Assembly (NCBI RefSeq): GCF_000226095.1
Contig: NC_016477.1
Location: 3,720,001 to 3,784,000, forward strand
Reading direction: 5' to 3'
Source: Thermothelomyces thermophilus ATCC 42464
Taxonomy: Eukaryota > Ascomycota > Sordariomycetes > Sordariales > Chaetomiaceae
Length of the DNA stretch: 64,000 nucleotides
The position numbers and the translations under genes were made by a program. Of this stretch, positions 1-10,356 are shown piece after piece; within the stretch, counting starts at the first letter, position 1, and each line of letters begins with the position of its first letter. The notes under the pieces were generated by a model that had not been told where the DNA came from, searched no databases, and saw only the letters and a list, made by a program, of their open reading frames with translations.

Positions 1-148
1 GTAGTCGGGCAGTCGGTCCGCAGGACGCACGCAATTGGGCCGTGGTGAGTTTGACTTCAAACTTGTTATCGGTTGCCGTGCGTAGATGCGTGAGCTTGTA
101 CGGATGCTTTTTGGCCAAGAACCACACTCCACCGTCAGGCAGCTCGAA
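1..148 (-). other. possible 3' part of a minus-strand gene, cut by the window edge
   Basis: Read on the minus strand, these bases stay open to the edge of the window. The translation has a protein-like composition: it begins FELPDGGVWFLAKKHPYK and continues with mixed charged and hydrophobic residues. The codon before it is TAG, in the context ATTAG, so it could be either an intron acceptor with this stretch as a downstream exon, or a stop in a decayed gene. I do not recognise the family. If real, the gene is divergent from the complex I subunit gene at 330 and shares a short intergenic region with it. The fragment is too short to decide. Confidence 0.25.
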
Positions 149-205
149 CTAATGCCGCTCCCAGTGCGTCCGCTGAGGATGGTCCGAGCGTCTTGACAGA
201 GTCGC

Positions 206-210
206 CCAAT
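206..210 (+). promoter_or_regulatory. CCAAT box upstream of the complex I subunit gene
   Basis: A CCAAT pentamer lies about 120 bp before the start codon at 330. In fungi the HAP/CBC complex binds CCAAT and commonly controls respiratory-chain genes, which would fit the gene downstream. A single pentamer is weak evidence and its use is inferred. Confidence 0.3.
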
Positions 211-329
211 CACCGCCGCGTTAATGAGACCCACACATTGTCAAGCCGAACCTCGCAGGCTCAAGCGTCACCAGCTCCAAACCACGCACAGCTTCGCATC
301 GCAGGAACGGACCTGTCCAGACAGTCAAC

Positions 330-1137
330 ATGGCAGCGCGGAAGCCGGTGTACGTGACTCCTCATACGGTGGCAGCCACTGCCGACGCCAATTGAGCCGG
401 CGGAACACGCCGAGCCCGGGCTGTGCTAACAAGAATCCAGCTTCAACCAGCAGGTCCTCTACGACACCACCCCGCTACCAGACTCGATCCCCAAAGTCAA
501 GGAGATTGGTGCCAGCTCTGCTCCTCTCCTGTCGGCCTCGTTCTTCATTGGCGCGCGATGCAAGGACTACAATGACGACTTCATGCAATGCAAGACCGAG
601 AATCCGGGCAGGGGCGAGTTTGAGTGCTTGAAGGAGGGCCGCCGCGTTACCCGGTGCGCCCGCAGTGTGTGCGTGGCCCTTCCCTTCTTAGGCCTCCAAT
701 TCCCGGAAATCTGCTATGCAGGTGGTGGCAAGAGATGGATCAATCGAGGGGAATTTATCCGGCTGTGGGTGTGTGGGTGAGCTGACATTGCGACTTCTAG
801 GCTCGAAGACATCAACAAATCCTGCCTGGAGCAGTTCCGCGCGCACTGGCAATGCCTCGAGAACAACAACCAGCAGCTGTGGCAATGCCGTCCTGCCGAG
901 TGGAAGCTGAACAAGTGTGTCTACGATAATCTGGTGGGTTGGCTTCCTCTCTCTCGACATGAACATACATTGACACTCCGGTCTCTCATCTAGCACCTCG
1001 AAAAAGTCATCCCCGATCAACCCAAGAACTCAACTCCCGTGCACCTACGACAGAAGCAGATCTTCGCCCACAAGTGGATCCAGCGGTGGGAGAAGCCTTT
1101 CGTCCCGGGACAGTCCGAGGCATCCGAGTCGTCCTGA
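330..1137 (+). CDS. nuo-20.8: NADH:ubiquinone oxidoreductase 20.8 kDa subunit (NDUFA8/PGIV type), four exons
   Basis: This is an accessory subunit of mitochondrial complex I, on the intermembrane-space side of the membrane arm. The gene model is join(330..349, 441..668, 801..933, 994..1137), giving 174 residues. Introns have donors GTACGT, GTGCGT and GTGGGT and acceptors CCAG, CTAG and CTAG; every junction keeps frame. The start gives MAARKPV followed directly by FNQQVLYDTTPLPDSIPKV, an N-terminus typical of the fungal protein. Four perfect C-x9-C half motifs are visible: CKDYNDDFMQC, CLKEGRRVTRC, CLEQFRAHWQC and CRPAEWKLNKC. They form two CHCH domains, the fold oxidised by the Mia40 import pathway. 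No cleavable presequence is expected. The length is close to the roughly 180 residues usual for the family. An AATAAA lies about 30 bp after the stop. The gene shows no RIP damage and is probably functional. Confidence 0.93.
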
Positions 1138-1168
1138 GTGCATCAGAAAGTGGGATACCTCGTGGCAT

Positions 1169-1174
1169 AATAAA
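1169..1174 (+). terminator. AATAAA polyadenylation signal of the complex I subunit gene
   Basis: AATAAA begins 32 bases after the TGA stop at 1135-1137, a plausible distance for a fungal positioning element. Fungal signals are loose, so this is supportive only. Confidence 0.4.
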
Positions 1175-4100
1175 GCTGTCTCTTTGGGCAACCCGAATGA
1201 CGTGGCGGGAGGCTGGTTCTGGGCTCAGCCCTGTACATACATACTAAGAGAGTTAGACAGGCTCTTCCGGCCCTGCCTGGGAAGTTTCCTTATTTTTCAT
1301 GGAGGGACTATGCCATCCAAATCTCGCTGTGCACCGCTCGTTGGTTTTTCCGAACCCTATAAGACCATCTTCAACCCTAGCCTTACCCTTTACCATGAAA
1401 AAACGTAGAGAGGACAAAGCGCGATCAACTCCTGGTTCCCCGGGGGGGGGGGGGGGGCTCCGGGCTTCATAACCAGTGCCTTGCAAGGCTCCTAGAACAT
1501 TGCTGGGCTGGTCATCAAGAAGCTCCTTGAAGAACTAGGCGGTAGAACAAGCTAACATGACCCAAGCGTAGTCTTGGTAAGATTCATAAACCATCTAATC
1601 ATAGTTCAGCTTTTTGTTTTCCCCCGGCTCCCAAATGGACACCAGACGAGGGAATAGTCCTCCTCCTGGTCTGCATTATATTGTTTTTGCTCGTGTCACA
1701 TTCACTGGAGGGCTTGGGGTGAATTCGAACCTTGTATGCTCGAACACCCCCACTGCTGTGATGGTTCTGGTAGAATAGCAACATTCATCGCAAGCCTCTT
1801 TGCTGCTGCTGAGAGGAATGGCATGAGAAATTAAGATACTTCCCATCTTGAGCACAGCTCCTGATAACATTGTCTAGATGTCAAGAGATGGAGACCAACG
1901 CTAGAGGTTTCGTTTGTGTGAACTACCCTACCTATTTGGTACCTTTCACCACGACGCTGCGGGAACTTGCACTGGTTAGCACCCTAGCCTGGCTCTCGGC
2001 CTCACATAATATGCGCAGACAAGCTTGGGAAGTAAAACTTTTTTTCTTATTTTGGATTGTCGTTGCCGTTGTAGTTGCCTAGAAGACTATTTTGCCAAGT
2101 GGGTTTCTCCCTCAGAGTGAAGGAGAGCGAGATAGAAATCCTTCGCCTTTTGTTGTTCTCCTGCATGGCAGCGTCAGGAAGACTTCATCAATACTTGGCC
2201 AGCATTACCCTTTACCTTCCCTCCCACATGCAGCAGAGGTTCGCAAGTCCTCCAAGTCACACATTGTCTCGGGTGGACGCGGGCTCAATCTACTCATGTT
2301 TTGTCGTCCTCCGAGGACGTGCTGAACACTACAGTGGCGATGGGCCGTCATTAGATAGGCTCAGCTAATGGGGTAAGTCAACCATAGCGTATGTCACAAT
2401 CATACGAGGTAGGCAGCAATTCGAAACTTAATCCTTGTAGCAATACCCGATTCCATGTTCCAGGATGCGTATTGCTGTGTTACTCAGTTGGTATATCAAG
2501 CAAGATCCACAGCTTTCTGGCCGTCAGGAGTCAACTGCGTCATTGCGTCGGGCGACAGCTTGCTGGGGTAACACACACACATCTGCACATACGACAAATA
2601 GAGACATCGTCTGCACACGAAACCGCAAATATCATTCCAAAACCAAAGAGATGCGTATTGGGTTGACAATCTGTCCCGATAGCGTACGTTGGCTGCTCAG
2701 GTGAGGGAACGAAGGCGTGTGAGATCAAGAGTAAGCAAGTGCACAATGTTGACTCGCCAACTTCAAACAGGCCAAGAGTTTCCTTCGCAGCCTTCAAATT
2801 CCGCGGCCCATGGCGGGGTTACACAAACAAACTGAGCAGCAGGTGTTTGCTCATCAAATTGTTGCCATGAGTTGTCTGAGGCTCGTGTGCATCAGCCCGC
2901 CCGGCCAGCGGCCGCGGCCTGCCCCTGCATCATGAAAAGGAGTCGAGTATTCGGACTGGAACCTGAAGAGCTTCGCAAACACGCAATTTCTCGTACCTCA
3001 TTCGAAAGGATTCTTGGTACAACCATCTGGCCGGAATGGGTCGACAAAAATGTTGCCTTCATGTTAGGCAAAAAGAAAAGTGAAAAATGCTGCTTGTCAA
3101 ACAGCCACAATCACGGCATCAGGGGCCACGGTGGCGGGGTGTGATCAACTCCCTACTCAGTGTTCTGACTAAGTCATAATTGCTAGATCGCTATGGTGGA
3201 ACGTTAGTTTGCGGAGCAAGTCCTCTCTTCCCGGTGACGCCGGTGCTACGGTTCCTGATCTAGAATGCATACGAAGTATGTAAAAAGTGTGCCCGGAATG
3301 CGTATTCCGTCGTGGTGTAGATCGACCTCATCGGCGCCACATGAGCGATTTGATGTTTGGCTTGCAGTGGATGTTAAACGTCGAGGTGGAGTCAAGTGGA
3401 GGTCTCCTTAAGGTTTGTGGGGATCGGCGTGCAATCAGGCTGACTCTCAAGATCAGACGTTTGGATCTTCAGATCCGCAGAAAGTCGTTGCCAAGATCGG
3501 TTGAACCATTCCAGAAAGCACTTTTAGACGAAACACGAATTCCATGTGACGCAGTGCTTTGAAATGTCCAGGTTGCGGCATTCTGCTGACGTTTCCCTCA
3601 TCTGTAGGTCCACAGGTACATATGCGCTCCGAGGTACCCGACCACACGACCGAGTACTATGCATACAAGTATACGACCGAACTCCTGAATGAGAGGACTC
3701 GGAGCCTGAGAGTCGATAGACGGTGACTTGGAAGCCATGCTGGAAAAACCAGACACTGCCCAAAATATTTCTACGGTTTTCTTCACTATCAACCTAGCGT
3801 TAATAATCAGCAACTCCCTATGGCCAAACTGAACTGAAGGATAGGATTTTCACTGTTCTTCTGGCGGTGCTGGTTGCAAAGCCATGGACCAAGGATAGAG
3901 GTTCGATCCAAGCTGTGGAGCTCTCAAGTCCATTCTAGACTTCGTTACAAAGCAGTGGAAGATCGATTTTTAACCTCACGCCAGGCAAACCATACTTTGA
4001 CATGGGAATGCTGGGGTCTTTCTAGGTGATACACTATTTTGATGGAGTATTGGCAATACAGTTTGTCCATAACACTTCAATCTTCGCTGCAGGATGATGG

Positions 4101-5960
4101 GGAGTGCATGCCAAGCTACTACCGAGGAACGCCTGGTGGAGACATTAGTAGAGTGTACTGATCCCACCCGTTTCTTAGCGTGTTTCAGGATGACGCTGCT
4201 TGCTTTAATTGGGCAACACCCCTATTTCAATCAAAACAGCGAGTTGCATAGAAGTTGTTTGACAGCTCTTGGCCCGAGCTGGGAAGGTTTACAGACCGAG
4301 GATGCTATTCCAACTCTCGAAAGCATAGTGTACACCCCCTCCCTTAAATAAACACCGGGTTTCCTTTTGCAAAGTCACAACAAAATCTCCTACACTATGA
4401 TGAGGGATGGCTTCTGCCGGAAACGAAGGCTTTCGTCCCCTGTTTCCCCACTCGCATTCTTCTGCAAGGCACGGCTTCATGATTCGCTGATGCTGATGCC
4501 AGGGGCCCCGCCAAGCGAAGTTGCAGCGGGAGAGTGGAGACCCAATTGACGCCGCGCTTCCGGGAATTGCACCCCAGGCGCCACAGAGCGTGATTGTGTG
4601 AGCATACTTTGGAGTGTGGCACCAAATCGAAGGCGGTTATGAGAAATGGCCGATTCAGAAACTCGGGATGATGACCGTTTCTTCCGCCCTGAAGACAATG
4701 AGCCAATGGTGCTGTTACCGTGGCACCCTGCCTGAGGTGGCCTTGAGACGCGCGGCCAGGGCGCGAGAGCCCGGAACACATTCAATGGGCAGCCTACCTC
4801 CCTCGCTGGAGACCCGCGACGTTCCAACGCTTTGTGCGCTAGTTATCTGAAAGAGCACTCGACGGTCATGGATAGTGGCCGCCAACGGACTTGAAGTCCG
4901 AGCATAATAAGTAATTTGAGCCGGACCTCGCAATGACACCCAGATCGGCCCGCCCCCTCCCAGGCTCTGCTGTTTAGTGTATCCCGCCTGATCCCAAGCC
5001 GATGAGTCTGCAGAAATCCCTCTGGCCTTTGATGCGCAACTTCCCCACCCAAAATCCCGGCTCATTTGACGGGGTTCCCCCGCAATCGAATCTGGCGAAA
5101 ATTGAAGGGGCTCCAAAACGCGGACCTGCTTGTTGCTAGGAGTTCGGGACCCTTTCAGGTTCTGGCCTTCTTGGGTCCGCGTGGATCGGATTCTGGCCCC
5201 ACCTGCTCCTTCCTCCATCTCATCCTCAAGTTGTCGCCTTTTTTTACACCACGGGGCCGCCGAATTTGAACCTCAACACGCTCTCTCTTCCTTTCTGCCA
5301 CGCCACTTTTCGAAGTTTATCACTTCGGTCCACTCCTTTCTTTGCGAACATTACCACACTCGCGAGCTATTAGCCCACGAGTTTCACTCTCCTTCCTTTG
5401 TTCGGCCTTTCACGTTTACACTCCTTTGCAACAACAACATTGACCTTTTTTGGTATTCTCGACGGCGGAGCTGTCACCAAAGTTTGGAGCACCCGGAACC
5501 TGTGTGTGGTCGGTTCAGGACACTCGCGCATCCCAGTAGGCATCGAGGAGCATAGTCACCCTCCTGTTCCTCGATAACCCCCCTCACAGGCTAGTCATCC
5601 GACTCTCACCGTGCGGCGAGAGACTCGACATTATCCGGATCCTTGACGGATCGCTAGCGACAGCAGTGCTGCCTCTCCAGCTGGCTCTGAGTACTTGAAC
5701 TCGGCTACTCGCCCGCCTCAAAGGAAACCAACCAAACATTCAAGGTGTGTTTGTTCGTTAACCGCGTCCCCTGCTCCGCTTCTTGTTCCCAAATGTCTGC
5801 CTGGCACCTTTGTCGGGATACGGTTTCCGGGCAATGCCTTTGAGGGCGGTCATCTCCGAGGGCAGGAGATGGATCCCATATTGACTTCATCGGAGCATCG
5901 AAACTTATCCTGACATCTGCGACGCGATACCTTGCGTCTCCATTGACCCATCTGACGACA
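1175..5960. other. gene-poor unmutated interval, no gene supported
   Basis: About 4.8 kb between the complex I gene and the CAP gene. Base composition is balanced and there is no RIP-like TpA excess, so this is not degraded repeat DNA. Short ORFs occur on both strands (for example 2872-3144, 3287-3562, 4094-4351 and 4477-4827 minus). None has a recognisable motif, a convincing exon chain or a partner on its strand, and several overlap on opposite strands. The last 900 bases (about 5050-5960) are pyrimidine-rich and are probably promoter and 5' leader of the CAP gene. A poorly conserved gene or non-coding RNA cannot be excluded. Confidence 0.5.
1442..1457 (+). repeat. homopolymer of 16 G
   Basis: Five C (1437-1441) are followed at once by sixteen G. 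The run could form a G-quadruplex or a C5/G hairpin and is a likely site of length error in sequencing. No function is indicated. Confidence 0.9.
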
Positions 5961-6029
5961 TATCCTTCATCAAACGCTCAAAACACACGAAACCTGAGCT
6001 GACTTTCTTGAAGGCACAACATCCCGACA

Positions 6030-7099
6030 ATGAAGTCTTCCATCTTCCTTGCTGGTTGCGGCGCCATTCTGGCGGCTGCGAGCCCCATCCTTCAGGATCG
6101 CAGACTCTACTTCGAGACGGACATCGTCACCAAATGGGTTACCGTTACGGTGACTGAGGGTGATCAACCGACCATCCTCCGTGTCCTCAACCGACCTCAT
6201 CGCACGAAGACAATCACGCGGGCTGAACCTTCCACCACCTCTTCGCCACCGCCGCCTCCGCCGTCGACTTCTTCCCTCGTGGTCCAAGATGACGACGTGC
6301 CAACAGCCACCAGCTCACCCAAGCCTCCCCCCACAACTTCTTCGGTCGTCGAGTCGCCAAAGCCCGTTGAACCTTCGCCTGAACCTGCTCCTGTCTCCTC
6401 TGAGCCGGCATCTGCCCCCGCACCCTCCTCAACCAAGGAGGTGACTGTTCCGCAGCCCTCCGACTATGCCAGCACCGCCGTCTACCATCACAACGTCCAC
6501 CGTTCCAACCATTCTGCTAGCGCCCTTACCTGGAGCGACGAGCATGCCGGGTACGCCAAGACCTTGGCTGAGAGATGCGTCTTCGCCCATGACACGTGAG
6601 TTCACATTGATGTCCACGGAGCCCGGACAAGGCTTGTTGCTGACCGGTGCTATCTAGGAGCATTGGCGGCGGTGGTTATGGTCAGAACCTCGCCATGTGG
6701 GGCTCTAGCGGCGACCCCGAAGCCGTTGGCGCCACCACATCGGTCGCTCGTGCTATTAGCGACGGTTGGTACAACGATGAACTCGAATTGTTCCCTGCCA
6801 GCGACTACGGAAAGGACAACCCGGACATGTCCAACTTCGAGAAGTGGGGTCACTTTTCGCAGCTCGTCTGGAAGGGGACCGAGAAAGTGGGCTGCTACAC
6901 CAACTTCTGCGCTCCTGGCACCCTGTCCAGCTATGGCTCTTGGTACACCGTTTGCAACTACTACCCTGCCGGTATGATATGCTTCATTTCCATATGTCCC
7001 AAGCTCATGTGCTAAAAATATCTACTAGGCAACGTGGCTGGCGCTTACGCTAAGAACGTCCTGCCCCCCGAGGGCCAAGCCGTCGTGAAGGCCGCCTAA
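6030..7099 (+). CDS. secreted CAP-superfamily protein (SCP/PR-1/Pry type), three exons
   Basis: Predicted extracellular CAP protein of 316 residues, modelled as join(6030..6595, 6658..6971, 7029..7099). Donors are GTGAGT and GTATGA and acceptors CTAG and CTAG; both junctions keep frame. Residues 1 to about 19 (MKSSIFLAGCGAILAAASP) look like a signal peptide. Residues about 66-140 are a Pro/Ser/Thr-rich linker likely to be O-glycosylated. The CAP domain starts near residue 147 and includes HHNVHR, the TWSDEHAGYA helix, GYGQNLAMW, GHFSQLVWKGTEKVGC and YTVCNYYPAGN. The position usually GENL reads GQNL here, so one acidic residue of the classic CAP tetrad is Gln. Related yeast Pry proteins bind sterols and fatty acids and are secreted; that role is inferred here. 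It is the last intact gene before the transposon block, about 0.8 kb from its edge. The context ACAATGA supports the start. Confidence 0.92.
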
Positions 7100-7885
7100 G
7101 CGCAGCAGAGCGAAAGTCACAACGGGCGTCCATCAGGACTTGATCGTCTTTTGATATACAAGGCCCGATTAGCAGCGGCGGCCAGTTAGTTTTCGCTTCT
7201 CCGTACTGTATCTATCTGTACACATTTCTTAGGCCTCGACCAGATCGAGATTTCCCCATTCTTTGATTTTTCCTTCGCATCCCTGCGCGAGCGACGTCCC
7301 TCCCCGATGGAACCCGTCAGAGGATGACGGTCTCAGCTCCACAGCCACCTGTACGACAAGTTATCAGGCAGGATAACGGCATGAATTTTCGGGGTATACC
7401 ACAGGTACCTCTGGGATATAACGAGGTACTTTTCTGGGACGCTTGCTTGCTTTTTCTTCTGGTGGGGACGTCCGTTTCGGTTCCGTCCGCTGCCTGTTCG
7501 TTTTCCGAACATTTTTTGCCTCCTTTTTGTGTTCACTTCGGCTCCCTCGCGTTCCCTTCTTCCCCTCCAGCTAGCATGAAGGGGCTGATCACACGCTTTT
7601 ATATTTGGCCGCCGCTGCCCTTTTGGCAGTATGCGCTGCCTGCATTTGTTTATAGACGTGCAAAGTCATGGATTTCACTTGGAGTTTTGCGGTTTCGAAA
7701 AGTCGTTCCCTGCTTTGATGTTTGCCGCCCTTGTGAGTTGGTGATAAGCGCGTGAATGCGCAAAGACCGGATTATCAGCTCAAGTGCATGTTTCGATGAT
7801 TGGGTTGGTGCCGCGCTGCCCGCTCAAGTCCATGGGCTGGCCGTACCATACTGTGTATTCGCTGAAGCCTAATTGTCTCACCATG
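7100..7885. other. 3' flank of the CAP gene up to the first transposon
   Basis: Unmutated DNA, probably the CAP gene's 3' UTR and intergenic sequence. An open frame of 143 codons on the plus strand (7324-7755) has no recognisable motif and lies where a 3' UTR or spacer is expected, so I do not call it a gene. RIP-like sequence starts only inside the transposon that follows. Confidence 0.5.
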
Positions 7886-7887
7886 TA

Positions 7888-7940
7888 AGTCGGACCCCCC
7901 ATATACCGACCACCCCCATTTTCCGACCGCTTGGCAAACC
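7888..7940 (+). repeat. left terminal inverted repeat of the Fot1/pogo element
   Basis: 53 bp starting AGTCGGACCCCCCATATACC. It matches the reverse complement of the right end at 49 of 53 positions. All four differences are transitions, and this gene-side copy keeps G or C at every one. Confidence 0.93.
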
Positions 7941-8081
7941 TTGGCACCCACAACTACCCATCTTCTTCAACCACATATATTACAGACCTGTTCAACCAAC
8001 TATAATACAGGAAGCCGTTGATTCTACACTTTCTGAGCCACTCTCTTCGGCAGTAGGGTCCTCTATACGGCTGGCTTCCAT

Positions 8082-9602
8082 CTAGGCCTGGTGGATCTGT
8101 TCAATCATCGCAAACTGCTCGTTTAGATCCACTATTACCCTCTTCCTCTTCGACGGCCGGGCTACTTCCAACTATACCTTCAGAGCTTCGTTTTCCTGTT
8201 ATAACTAAGCCAACGTAAAGTCCTTCTAGTCGAAAGCTTTCTCAACCTTCCTAAATAGGAGCCTACGTATAGAGGGGTACTAAGTCTTGGTAGATAGGTT
8301 AGTCAGCTGACTACGTAAGTCTGACTTCCTCTATAGTATACTGAAAATTAGGTTAACGGCTCCTTTTAAAGGCTAGGAGTATTAAACAGGTTTTGGAGTC
8401 TATATAGAAGCTAGCTGTTCGTTAGGATTGGTTAGGTTGTTCGAATTTTCTAATAGGAGTCTACTCATTAGGGGTTTTACTATATTGACTAGCTATAACC
8501 TAGATGCCTTCTATCCTACCTTGATATTCTAGGCTATAATAGCCTCTTTCCGAGCCTTAACAATATACCTAATTATTATCTGTTTACCTAAGATAGATGA
8601 TTCTACCTAGGATATTATATTATTAAAGAGCTTCTGGTAAGTGTACTTTAGGGGGGAAAAGACTAATAGATCTAATAGCTAGAGGATATAGGAGGTATAT
8701 AAAGGTAAAAAGAGTAACTAGATATTATTCTTATAATATAGCTATATAAAGTCGTTGATTATATAGCTATTATAGCTATCTAATATTAGAAGTTTTTATT
8801 AGGAACTATCCTCTAGCTAGCTAAAAGGAATAAAGACTTCTTAGAGCTATTTAACTATAATAGTTCGATTAGTCTAGCCTGTCTTTATTACTATAAATCT
8901 CTAGTCCCTTAGTTCCATTTTATCAATAGGAAACCACTATTATTAAAGACTCTTACCCTTGAAGATGATAACCAGGGGGAGGGATATCCCTATTATAGAG
9001 ATGTACTTAAGAAATAAAGTCTAGGTATATAAACTAGGAGCTTTACGCTAAATTATATACGTTTAGGCACTTCTAACTACCAGACCGTTAGTTCCCTGCC
9101 TTTCTATAATACTATATTCGTCTATATTCTAACGGTTAGCTAGTAAGATGCCCTTAATGGCTAGGATGTTTAGCTATAGCTACTAACTATATATAACTAA
9201 GTTAGTAGCGCTATTAATATAGACTAAATCTATCTTACGGGCTTATTAGGTTCTAAGAACAGGGTTCTTACGAAGAAACCGAGCTAACTAGCCTTTTCTA
9301 ACTATTATATACCTTGCTCCTTATACCTAGAGAATATAGCTAGCGAACTCCCTAATTTACATATACGTTAGTAGGACACCTAGGGCAGCCTAGATCAAAA
9401 CCTACTTGGTAAGTCGTTCTTCTTATACCTGGCTAAGAGATTGCCGTGGTTCGGAAGCAATCAAATGTAGTTAAGAGCTATAGAGGTAGTTATAGAAAGT
9501 TATCCTTAGAGTACCGAATTCCTTATAGATACTTCGTTATAACCAAATACCCTATTGGTATTATATAATCGTATCCTGTAAATCCTACTTAGTATGAGCC
9601 AT
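8082..9602 (-). pseudogene. Fot1/pogo transposase, inactivated by RIP
   Basis: The frame from an ATG at 9602 to a TAG at 8082-8084 is 1,521 nt (506 codons plus stop), a full-length size for this family. The N-terminal region shows a pogo-type helix-turn-helix and CENP-B-like segment, with readable stretches such as LTKQVLIQAALGV, QIREFASYIL, LARFLRKNPVLRT and RKIDLVYINSATN, interrupted by TAG or TAA. The C-terminus ends in KRKRVIVDLNEQFAMIEQIH, a basic tail typical of Fot1 relatives. The DDE catalytic core lies in the most damaged middle part and I could not place its acidic residues. No protein can be made from this copy. Confidence 0.82.
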
Positions 9603-9700
9603 TATAAGCTAACGAATATATATTCCAAAGATAAGCTTATTTAGTATAGAATTAGTAGAGTTATAGTAAGTTAAAGTAGTTAGGTTAAGGAAGTGGTATA

Positions 9701-9753
9701 GGTTTGCTAAGCGGTCAGAAAATGGGGGTGGTCGGTATATAGGGGGTCTGACT
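9701..9753 (-). repeat. right terminal inverted repeat of the Fot1/pogo element
   Basis: Inverse partner of the left end. At the four differing sites it carries A or T where the left copy has G or C, as RIP would leave it. Confidence 0.93.
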
Positions 9754-9755
9754 TA

Positions 9756-9842
9756 AATCGTGCCTCTCTATAGATTTCGAGCAGATCAGGCAAGTCCGCA
9801 CGTAGCTAGCTAAGCAGGACGAACCGGCCAACCCTCTACTTA
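9756..9842. other. 87 bp spacer between the Fot1/pogo element and Gypsy A1
   Basis: Short host or older sequence with less AT bias than its neighbours. Its last five bases, ACTTA, are the left target-site duplication of Gypsy A1. Confidence 0.6.
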
Positions 9843-10290
9843 TGTTACGGATAAGCACATAGGCGGCCTAGCAGGCTGTAGCTAGGACATGGGACATTCC
9901 GACAGCCAATCACCCGACGGACCAATCAGAAGATTATTACCGCCAAGACTAAGGTCTTCACTAGTGATAATAACATGTCACCGTCGATAACGCAGAATCA
10001 CAAAGTAAAAGGAGAAGTAGTACTAGTAATAACTATTAGAAAAGGATAGACTATTATATATATATAGCTAGCTAGTCACTTATTATAATAGACTCTAGGA
10101 GTTTACTAGTAGTAACAATTACAATTATAGTACTTATACCAAGCATTGCTAATTACTATAAGAGATAACTCTAAGTGTTATTATAAACCCTTTAGCTTTA
10201 CTAAATCCCTTAGACGACCTGCCTGCTTGTCCTGCTTTACCTACCTCCGTCTGGACCCTTTTAGAAGAAGTCTAAGTTAGGTTCGTTACA
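9843..10290 (+). repeat. 5' LTR of Gypsy A1
   Basis: Starts TGTTACGGATAAGC and ends GGTTCGTTACA. It is the same length as its partner at 16993 and differs from it mainly by transitions. The U3 region differs from those of A3 and A4, but roughly the last 200 bp are shared by all four elements. Confidence 0.95.
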
Positions 10291-10356
10291 CGTTATTACC
10301 ACTCCCTTTGTTCTATTATAGTTTAGAACGGAGATAACTTTGACCTCGACACCGAT

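Larger units (their letters stand above)
7888..9753 (-). mobile_element. Fot1/pogo-type (Tc1/mariner superfamily) DNA transposon, RIP-degraded
   Basis: The element is 1,866 bp and is flanked on both sides by TA (7886-7887 and 9754-9755), the target duplication of Tc1/mariner elements. It has 53 bp terminal inverted repeats beginning AGTC, as in Fot1-like elements, and one transposase relic on the minus strand. Length, ends and target all fit fungal Fot1/pogo elements, which are usually 1.8-1.9 kb. It sits exactly at the junction between the gene-bearing DNA and the AT-rich block. Confidence 0.9.

Noticed and set aside
1721-1731. GAATTCGAACC, the reverse complement of a tRNA T-loop-like GGTTCGAATTC.
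   Set aside because: The flanking bases do not pair into a T stem, and no acceptor, D or anticodon arm can be drawn around it.
4395-5218. Overlapping minus-strand ORFs of 128, 116 and 167 codons.
   Set aside because: They overlap each other in different frames, have low-complexity Arg/Ser/Pro content and no recognisable domain or splice structure.
7324-7755. A 143-codon plus-strand ORF after the CAP gene.
   Set aside because: There is no motif or supported start, it lies in the expected 3' flank, and it has a composition like non-coding pyrimidine-rich DNA.
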